This document shows positions 56,246 to 64,000 of a stretch of DNA of 64,000 nt, one piece after another; position 1 is the stretch's first letter, and every line of letters starts with the position of its first letter. The notes beneath the pieces were generated by a model, which was not told the DNA's origin, did not search any database, and worked only from the letters and a program-made list of their open reading frames with translations. The stretch lies in NCBI GenBank assembly GCA_019137255.1, contig WPDH01000187.1:248001-312000 (forward strand). The letters are read 5' to 3'. Source of the DNA: Corinectria fuckeliana (taxonomy: Eukaryota; Ascomycota; Sordariomycetes; Hypocreales; Nectriaceae). A program made the position numbers and the translations under genes.

Positions 56246-57075
56246 TGGATCATGTACACAAGAGCGCCAGGGTGGTCACAGGATGATATTGTGGCAGGCA
56301 CCGGGCCTCTGCCGAGGGCTCGCCGAGCATTTGCCAGGTATAACTCAAATAGAAAGGCGGTTAAGGAACTTCATACCCTAATCACAGCCAAGATAGCCCA
56401 GTCAGATAGACACAATACACACACATCTACGGCTAAGTCACTCTAAGTGCTATAGTGGCTTTCTAACAGTACTATTGTATGTTATTTCTGCCATTAAAAT
56501 TTCACCTCTATAGCTAAATAGGGAATCTCGGGTGCGATAAAGCGAACGATAGGTAGATAAGAAGTGTGAGTGTACAGCCCGAATAGCACAACTCATTGTC
56601 AGTTTATCTAAGTCGGTATTAAGACGCATTTGACTACTATATCTCATTTGCTGACGCCCGTTTCATTGTCTCTCCCTCCATGTCCATAACGATCCCGCAT
56701 TCTGCTGGGCATGAAGGTTCAAATCCACAGACATAGACACACATATTCTACTTCAAACATGTACAGATTAACTTCCCCAGACTTTCCTGGTTCTTATACG
56801 AGAAAATTGTTGCCTACTCCGGGGAAAAATTCTCCTCGGTAAGTTTGAGAGACGGCGAGATGTTGCACCTTGTAGCTCATCTGCGTGGGCGTTAAAGTGG
56901 GCGATAAAAACTTACAGCATGCACTGTATTAGAGTCTCAGAGTTTCCACTACTCCGCTGGAGTATGGCAAAGTTACACCTGGTAAAGATGAACACTTGGC
57001 ATTATCCGTCTTTAGATGGGAGGCCTGAAGGGATCCTGCGAGTCGCGTCACTAATAATTCCTACCTTTCACTAAT
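56246..57075. other. Intergenic
   Basis: A 70-codon ORF at 56237-56446 has no recognised similarity and no ATG at its start. Otherwise AT-rich and non-coding. Confidence 0.4.
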
Positions 57076-57507
57076 CTATAGTACCTGATGTTGAAAGTAC
57101 AGAATCTGCACTGTCTCCGAACCCTCAAGGGCTTGGGGACCTCGCGACTCGGAATTGACATCAGAGCGCCTGTCTCCACCGTTTAATTGAGAAACTGAGG
57201 TCCTTTTATTAAGTCTGTCACTGAACTCGTGTTCAAGGTTCGCCTGTTGGCCGTTTGGATGGAAACGACCTTGCAGGCACGTGTGTGGTAGATAGATTAC
57301 ATCTGTTACTGCTAACCTCCCATTTAAGCCAATACTATTAAAGCGAATTTTGTGAAGCGGAGGAGAGCCTTTTTGCAGGAAGTACTCTGCCTTGACAGCG
57401 TCAAGGCGCATCTTCACACTATAATCCGGGGGACGCTTCGATAAAAACGTTGGCGTCAACGACCCCAAGATCCGGGGATAAAGCGCAGCCCCTAATAGCG
57501 AGGCCAT
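57076..57507 (-). CDS. Hypothetical protein, 143 aa
   Basis: Open frame with an ATG start (MASLLGAALYPRILGSLTPT...), basic in the middle and Gln/Asn/Ser-rich at the end. There is no recognised domain, no clear signal peptide and no intron. It stands alone between non-coding stretches and could be a chance ORF or a fragment. Composition is reasonable for a protein, but there is no independent support. Confidence 0.3.
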   Translation of the reverse strand: MASLLGAALYPRILGSLTPTFLSKRPPDYSVKMRLDAVKAEYFLQKGSPPLHKIRFNSIGLNGRLAVTDVIYLPHTCLQGRFHPNGQQANLEHEFSDRLNKRTSVSQLNGGDRRSDVNSESRGPQALEGSETVQILYFQHQVL

Positions 57508-57736
57508 AGCTTCTTGAATTCAATCGAAGTCGGTTAGGGTGAGCAATGACCAAGCTTCAGGATCAGTAAATAAGTCTTTCAAAACAGCAGCTGCGAGAAA
57601 GTGCCTCGACTTTTCCTTCACAGGCTTTACTTCCTGGATCTTTTAGAGATGATAAGAAAACCAGATTCGAGCATCTTATTATCTTATCGACTTATCTAAC
57701 TAAGTTGTATTCAATTGCAATCCATCCCTTAACTCA
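57508..57736. other. Short gap
   Basis: 3' flank of the NUP-family gene; nothing seen. Confidence 0.4.
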
Positions 57737-59085
57737 TTAGAGCTCCTCAGAAGAAGCGCTGGGTATAAAATCAGGCACTCCGCCAAGAGTACCAAAGATA
57801 TCTCCAACATAATTGGAAGGCTCGATCCCATTCAAGAACACTTCATCCCAACCTCCAAGGATGCCTTTCAAAATCTCCACTCCAGCCAAGTATATGTTAT
57901 CCGTTGCAATGTTAACTCCGTTCAGATGTTCGCCGCGCAAATGAGATACGGCGTCCATGCCAGGTGGCGGACGGTCAAAATTAGACCCTAACAACCAAGT
58001 TAGCCAATATCGCTTTATGCCAGGTAAAACCTCAAGTACCTGTGCGCAAAACGATGACCCTGCTGAAGTCTACCAGATCATGGACATGGAAGCGGACTAA
58101 AGCCTCCAGTATCGCATTGTCTTCCATGGCCGACATGCAGTACTCCCCGAGCCCATTCGTCCAGAGACTAACCAAGTCCTCAAACGCTTCGCCGAGGTGA
58201 TTTCCCGAGAAGAAGACATCGCTGGTCGAGATGTCGCAATTCACCACTGACGGTGACTTTGTTGCAGGATGATATGCAGGACCAGCGGCCGCGTACCTTG
58301 CCCGATAGTCCTGCGCGTCGGCAGTGTCATTCAACGTCGCTGCCGAGGCAAAGCCAACAGCCACGTCTCTTAAGGCCTCATTCAGCTCAAAGACTTCAGT
58401 GCCGTAATACTCAGTGGGATACTGATTTGGGCTTTGGGTCCCGAAAGAGAAGTAGCCTGTCTTCCAGTCTGGCGGCATCTCCCTCGGGTCGATTTCGTAT
58501 TGCAGAGCGACCTGAACAGCGAAGCGAGCGAGGCCGACACTCCCAAGGGTTCCGTAGTTTGGGTTAACCCCGGCGATTCCCGCTATCAAGAAATACGTCT
58601 TTCTCAAGTCGAACCTTTGTGACAGAATAAGTGAGGTGATGGTGGTGGCGGCGTTTATCTCAGACATCCCTGTGATGACCTGGCAAACGTCTCCATCCGA
58701 AGTGCAGTGCACAGTTGGATATAGAGGACTCAGACCGGGAACGGAGATGTTCTGGGCGAACAGGTCTCCTAGGCCACTGCCAGGGAGATGTTCGTACCAC
58801 ACATCTGCTTCTAGGGAAAACTAGCATCGATTCCATGTTAGCTACAGCTACAGCGACGCCACTGGTGGTTCGCCCAGGGCATTAGACCGTCCAACATACC
58901 AAGCTGATGATGAATATCTTTGGTGCTGGATTTTCTGACTTGAGCGTTCCTTGCGATACGACATCCTGATGAGGAATCTTCTGGCCTGCGACTTTACGCA
59001 GAGAATACTCGGGCTGGAGAGCGAGATAAACTCCAATAATCAAAACCACACCATAAATGAGCGACCGGACTGGATGGAACTCCAT
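57737..59085 (-). CDS. Purine nucleoside permease (NUP) family protein
   Basis: Three exons: 59085-58900, 58820-58040 and 57987-57737; GT..AG introns; 405 aa. The start ATG at 59085 gives MEFHPVRSLIYGVVLIIGVY, a hydrophobic N-terminal signal or anchor. The body has the NUP (PF06516) pattern: KIFIISLFSLEADVWYEHLP at the start, then PGLSPLYPTVHCTSDGDVCQ, TGMSEINAATTITSLILS, FLIAGIAGVNPNYGTLGSVG, LARFAVQVALQYEIDPREMP, NCDISTSDVFFSGNHLGEAF and CMSAMEDNAILEALVRF, with GSNFDRPPPG and GWDEVFLNGIEPSNYVGD at the end. The family is related in fold to nucleoside phosphorylases. Candida NUP mediates purine nucleoside uptake; fungal paralogues are often secreted or wall-linked and may instead hydrolyse nucleosides (inference). 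The gene appears intact. Confidence 0.9.
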
Positions 59086-61149
59086 TGGGCTTACTTGCAA
59101 TACCCTTTCCAGGTAGAAGTCGTGCGTTCAAGGAAAATATTGGATTCAGCACATTTGAGTGCATTTTGGACTATTTAAATCAGCCGATGCTATTAACGGG
59201 CCATTTGATAAGGAGATAGATAGATAGGAGATGGCCGAGGTAAGAGATAACGTAATTATGGAGTACCAAGAAGCAAGGATTCTGTAGACGCAATCACCTC
59301 CACATGTGACGTTTGACCGAAACGTACGCTAATTGACACGGCACTTGAACTAATTAGTGCGCTCAAAGTATGCTTAAAGTATAACGTGGTGCCCTCATTT
59401 CTTGTGTGATGATACGTCAGAGTAGGTGGTGGGTACTAACTGCAACATACCTTTTCTCAGAATAAAAAAGGCATAGGCATATTAGCCCTAGATGTTTAGC
59501 ATGTCCTTATGCTCTTTGTTTAGGTGACGACTGTAGTCTAGTAATGTCCCAAACCTATATACAGCCAGTGCTGGGTAATTATAGATTCTACAACCATTGC
59601 AGTCTTGAGGCTAGTATTCAAGACATAAGAACCGACAGAAATAACTGTAGCAATTTGAAGACACAGCACCGACGTACCTAATTATATCAAGGTGATCTCG
59701 TCTGTGCAGTGAAGCTCTTGAACATCATTAAAAAAAAGGAGTGCAGACACCACCGAGCCGTCTTCTGCTGAGCCTTTTGTCCTTTCCATTGCCGTAGAAC
59801 CAAGAAGACGCGCTGATTTCAGGCCACCCTCTTCGAGCTTTTCGGAGCAAGCCCCTTTCCTTCTCAACAACCACATTGTATTATAGCCCATCTAACTGTA
59901 CTGCTGTAGAAACGATTGCCTTCCTGACCGAGTCAAGGGGCTCTTGATTTTCAGGTTACAGCACCTCACTAAACTGTTTATTGAGGATATCAAGCTCTGC
60001 GACCCATCCTTAGACTGCCAATTATTGCCTTGCAATAAGATCAAATTACCGCTTGATATCTGTGTGCACGGAACGTTATCTCGGGTTCTCTCGGGGAGTG
60101 ACCAGCACCTCGTCAAATACAACCCTTCTGGACCACCCAGCTGAGTTCTAAGTTGGGAAGTCTGCGCGCTGCCTGACGGCTCCAATATTATCGTGCCTTC
60201 GACTCCGGGTAGCTTTCTAGCGGTAGGCCGATTTTAAAGCCACTAGGAAGCATATACCTCTGTAATCCCGATATAATCCCCAAGAATGCGTTTAAGCGCA
60301 ATTTGGAGTCATACTGCGGTAATTAGGTTTCTGAGCCCGAGACGACGTATATCTGCGTAGCTGCGCCGGCTGCTCTGACATTGTCTTTGTGATGTTTTGC
60401 ATCCCAATTGCCTGAAAATCGTATTAGTGAAAGAGTAATACAATAAACGAGGCTTGGAGCTATCTGCTCTTATCTTGACCGCCCTATAGAGAACAGCAGA
60501 AAAGGTTCTGATGGCGTGGCTAGTCCCGTATTATAGTCTTAACAAGCATAGACTCGGAAATGTATTAATCATCTTAGTAGTCGGTACCTCGCTCGCAGGA
60601 GGGGGCTTTGTAGCGGCCACCGTAGGACTCATCATAGAAATAAACTCATTCCTTCACAACTTAAAAGTCAATCAACGATGATACTAAGCGTACGTTTGGC
60701 ACCATGCGGAAAGAAATCAAGCTTTTGAGAAACAAACGCGATTGCTTCTCCCGTATTCTTTACACGCCTTGCTACCTTATTTTCCGCGAGGAGCGGTCAT
60801 TGTCATTATCCTCAGTGCGGAGCAAACGTTGACCTTTGAAGAGCCTTTAACCGGAGTTTAGTGTCATAATTCACAGGGTTGTCAGTCAGCTTAGAAATAC
60901 CAATTATAAGTTGAAAATCGAACACTTTGGTGAAGAGCAGACCTGTTGTTTTATTTGACGCGCAAGTACTGGGAAATCGCTAGTCCAAGCGGCGTTTCGA
61001 AGTCGAATGGTTGTTATGAACCGGAAAAGGCTCAAACCCCTTTGAAAGTCCAGCAGTTTAGGTCATTAGGCGTAGACAATGATGTTTTCGGGTTGATGAG
61101 CTGGCCTTAGTAGGACAGTAACCCGCCGGAATCATCTTGCGGTGTTCTG
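59086..61149. other. 2 kb interval without a supported gene
   Basis: Two adjoining minus-strand ORFs (59682-59891 and 59892-60185) look weakly protein-like but have no family match and may be chance. TA-rich GATAGATAGATAGG-type repeat near 59215-59230. Upstream region of the kinase at the right end. Confidence 0.4.
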
Positions 61150-62793
61150 ATGTCAGCTGTGGCCATGCGATTTGACCCCGGCCGCTTGCAGAAGTCGCAT
61201 CTTGGCTCACCTATTTTCATCATTCACCGCTCCCTTTCACACGGACAAACCTCGACCAACATGGAGCTCGCTAGCCTCTCTGATCCCCTCGACACGTTCT
61301 TTTACACGGGAGATGAGTTCGGCTATGAAGATGTGTCGAACTACAAGAAAAATGGGCTTCACCCGGTCATTCTTGGCGACGTCCTTCCCAAGCCATCCAC
61401 GTGCGCCAGCAACCCGAATAAGGGCCCAAGGTATCGTATAATGCTCAAACTTGGCCGTGGAGCGTTTGCCACTGTTTGGCTCGCCCGCGATCTAGCTGAG
61501 AAGTAACAATGTTCTTCTGGGTGATTCTCAAACGCTGACTTGTATAGTCGATTCGTCTCGGTGAAGATTGGTCGAGGGACTCAGTCACATCATAGGAGCA
61601 ACGAGGCAGAAGTCCTATCCAAGATTCATGAGGTCGGCCAAGCGAAACGTGGCTCCAAGAACGTCATTGGTCTCTACGACGCATTCGTTATCGAAGGGCC
61701 TAATGGATTCCATGAATGCCTCGTAACCGAGGTTGTTGCTCCCTTGGCGGAACCCAACATCGCGAAGGAGTGTACTTCAGACGTTGTCTGTCAACTCCTA
61801 GAGGGGTTTGCCTTTCTGCACCAGATGGGTATAGCTCACGGAGGTCAAGCGCTTACTCGATTCCCACGGTCAACAAGCTAACAATATGTAGATCCTCACA
61901 TTGGGAACCTTGGGGTTGCACTGCTGCACCTTGATCGATTTGAAGAAGACGAGGCTGTAGAATACTTTTCCAACCCAGAACTGGTACCAGTCGTCCCGCG
62001 AGATCCCTCATTCCCTATGCACTCCATTCCGCCATATCTGGTTGGATCCGTGTCCATGGCAGACTTTTTGCGCCATAAGAAGGCGTTCCCGACGAGCGCA
62101 GAGATGTCTATCAAAATTCTAGACTTTGGAAGAGGTGAGGCCCAGTCTTACTTACCTCTGAGCTCAATTGTAGTCTGTTGACTAACACATGAGACAGCCC
62201 ACTGGACGGACGGACTCAGCGAAACGCTTCTAGGAGCTGCGCCTCAAGAAATCAGGCCTCCGGAAATGATTCTACGCGAGCAGTTTGGAGACAAGGCCAA
62301 CGCGGGCTGTATCTGGAGTAAAGAAGCTGACATTTGGGCAATTGGATGTACGGTAAGAACAGGTTTTACGGATGACCACCCTTCGGCACATGAACTGATT
62401 GCCTCCAGATGTACAACATCCAATCCAGAAACGCACTCATGAATACCTTCTGCTCTCCGAGCCAGTACTTAAGCCGGGTTCTGAAGATAGGTGGTCCAGC
62501 TCCACAAGCATGGGTTGAAAAATGGAACCTCGACGAGTTCCAAGCTGATGGTTTGTGTTGCCATGATTTATCCTTTTGTTGTACTAATCGGTTCTCCAGA
62601 TGGGTTCGATAGAGATGCAGCGTGGGAGGCCCTAGAGGCACGAAACTTTGCGACAGTTAAAGAGGACCGGGAGCTCTTTGTCAACTTGATCAGGAAGATG
62701 GTTGTGACAAACCCTGACGATAGACACTCCTTGTTTGAGCTACTCGACCATCCATTCTTGCTCAAGAGGAGAACAGACACGTCTTTAGTATAG
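61150..62793 (+). CDS. SRPK-like protein kinase
   Basis: Six exons: 61150-61502, 61548-61843, 61892-62134, 62198-62352, 62409-62550 and 62600-62793; five GT..AG introns; 460 aa (or 423 from the ATG at 61261, also plausible). Before the kinase domain stands YTGDEFGYEDVSNYKKNGLH then PVILGDVL, the typical N-terminal segment of SRPK-type kinases. Next come the Gly loop LGRGAFATVWLARD, the Lys strand FVSVKIG, LLEGFAFLHQMGIAHGDPHI then GNL (catalytic loop with H-G-D-x(4)-N in place of HRD, as in many fungal SRPK-like proteins), ILDFGRAHW, EADIWAIGCTMY and NPDDRHSLFELLDHPFL. Catalytic Lys, Asp and Asn are present, so activity is possible. Such kinases phosphorylate Ser/Arg-rich proteins; fungi carry many paralogues of unknown role. 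Confidence 0.88.
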
Positions 62794-63477
62794 TTCAGAT
62801 GAAGGTCCAGCAAAAAGGGCATTCACGTCACGAGAGCGGCTGGATTTGTTTGTTACTTTAGCTTAAATGATTGAATATCTGTTCAGTCTTCTCAGGTCAG
62901 GGGATATTCTTGTTCCTTCTAAATAGTAGACCAATGTGACATTGAAAGACATGAACATCAAAGCAAGCTCGTTCTCCGTCCAGCGAGGCTTGTTGTCTAA
63001 TTCAGAATCAAAGCAGAACCCGGACATGAACTTAGTCCATGAGCTTCTGCATGAATATGTCTTTGCTACTTTCAGCTATTTGCAATTGGAACGCACCCTT
63101 TGGTCGGTGGCAGGCGAACTCGAGGGTACTGTATCAATTTTGTAAATGCCGTCAAACTAGTAAACACTCTTTGCTATGGAATACGCAGGGAAACAACTCC
63201 GTGGTGGTCTTTGAGTACAGCTCAATCATTAAAATGCCTTGTATGAAGTTCTTGTTTTCTTCCTTAGATTCTAAAGTAAAACCCTAAGCAATTCCGTATG
63301 GATCTTCGATGTCTTATCACTCAACAGGAATATACGTCGGCAGCAATTTACGTACAACAAGACCGAGTGTCCCTAGCAGCATCCCTTCGAAAATTTGTGT
63401 TGAAAGAAAAGCGGTGCAGGTCGTCATGCAACAGTCCATGTCAACTTGAAGAGAATGGTAGACTCTGGCCTCGGGGT
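62794..63477. other. Intergenic
   Basis: 3' flank of the kinase and short ORFs without similarity. Confidence 0.4.
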
Positions 63478-63850
63478 TTATTTCTGTGATGCCTCAATCT
63501 GATCATAGTGGGAACGGGTGAAACCGTCTAGAGCGTAGAGAGTAATCTCCAAGCAACTATACCTATAGCAAGTTGGATATAGTGTCGGTGTTGACAAGCT
63601 CGTATTGTTACTAATATTCCAAATGACCTGGGCCATGACCGAACCAGCGACGTCGTCCATTATTGCAGGGAGTCCGAGCACTTCACAGAGGAAAGCGGAT
63701 CAAAAAGGCTGTCAGCGAAAGCTATCCCGAGGTGGGTGAAATAAAGAGCGGCCTCGGCACGCAAGCCTGTTCCGGGCAACAGTTTGCAACACACAGACAA
63801 CAGCATTGCGGTTCCGGTGTGGATAGCATACAAGAAGTGCGCAAAGCTTA
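63478..63850 (-). pseudogene. Unidentified frameshifted protein fragment
   Basis: The minus strand reads FAHFLYAIHTGTAMLLSVCC then KLLPGTGLRAEAALYFTHLG and IAFADSLFDPLSSV in one frame, and LGLPAIMDDVAGSVMAQVIW with LEITLYALDGFTRSHYDQIE in the next frame, changing near 63695. Both parts look like real protein and join naturally apart from the one-base shift. The family is not recognised and the upstream part may lie beyond the window edge. Confidence 0.4.
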
Positions 63851-64000
63851 ATTATTTACTAGTTCCTGAAGCTATAATAGAACCACATATTGTCCACTTG
63901 GGAGATAAGACACGATAGTCGACGCTTTCACAAACTGACACAATCAGGCTAACCTAGCCAAGTGACATGCCTACCGTACATATCAATTTCTGGTTACCAA
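63851..64000. other. Right edge
   Basis: AT-rich; no coding signal recognised. Confidence 0.4.

Noticed and set aside
59682..60185. Two adjacent minus-strand ORFs as one gene
   Set aside because: They are separated by a stop, begin without a clear ATG context and have no recognised family; chance ORFs cannot be excluded.

Overview
The window reads as nuclear DNA of a filamentous ascomycete, most likely a sordariomycete and perhaps a hypocrealean (placement inferred from gene content only). Genes are split by short 45-95 bp GT..AG introns with CTAAC-like branch sites, 5' leaders are CT-rich, and the encoded proteins (secreted chitinase with a hevein-type module, secreted intradiol dioxygenase, GH128-type glucanase, Ure2-like GST, NUP-type permease, SRPK-like kinase) are typical of that group. 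I found no bacterial operons, CRISPR arrays, rRNA or convincing tRNA genes.

Left part (1-38 kb): conventional, mostly intact and rather GC-rich. It starts with a decayed phenol-2-monooxygenase relic (260-620). Then come a GH18 chitinase carrying an internal CBM18 (complement 1083-2679), a J-domain protein (complement 5634-7418), a metallophosphoesterase (complement 16362-17648), a prenylated (CAAX) conserved fungal protein (20717-22398), a Ure2-type GST (complement 23331-24419), a secreted GH128-like glycosidase (26339-27319), a small secreted helical protein (31569-32314), a frameshifted small secreted Cys protein (34160-34386) and a secreted intradiol-dioxygenase-like protein (complement 35072-36303). 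Large gene-free blocks separate them, notably 8.5-16.3 kb.

Right part (38-64 kb): lower GC and accessory in character, rich in broken genes. It holds a Tc1/mariner transposase relic butted against a decayed DUF7580-type gene (39.66-41.96 kb), a decayed C2H2/acuF-like zinc-finger gene (42.6-43.4 kb), an APH-type kinase with a damaged N-lobe, a DUF7730-like ORF, unidentified minus-strand coding pieces (45.9-47.0 kb), a multi-intron FG-GAP repeat pseudogene (46.98-50.49 kb) and a second DUF7580 fragment (50.7-51.08 kb). Intact models also occur there: a peroxisomal (C-terminal SKL) acyl-CoA synthetase with two GC-AG introns (51543-53412), a secreted acidic-tail protein flanked by two copies of a ~400 bp repeat (complement 54321-55705), a NUP-family permease (complement 57737-59085) and an SRPK-like kinase (61150-62793).

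Interpretation (inference): several nonsense lesions are TGG to TAG, which is CpA to TpA on the other strand and is what repeat-induced point mutation produces. The right half looks like an AT-shifted, repeat-bearing compartment where members of lineage-expanded fungal families have been duplicated and inactivated. I see no self-contained new molecular system. The most unusual objects are the FG-GAP gene, whose introns and microexons fall on the repeated D-x-N-G-D-G loops, and the acyl-CoA synthetase with two GC-AG introns.
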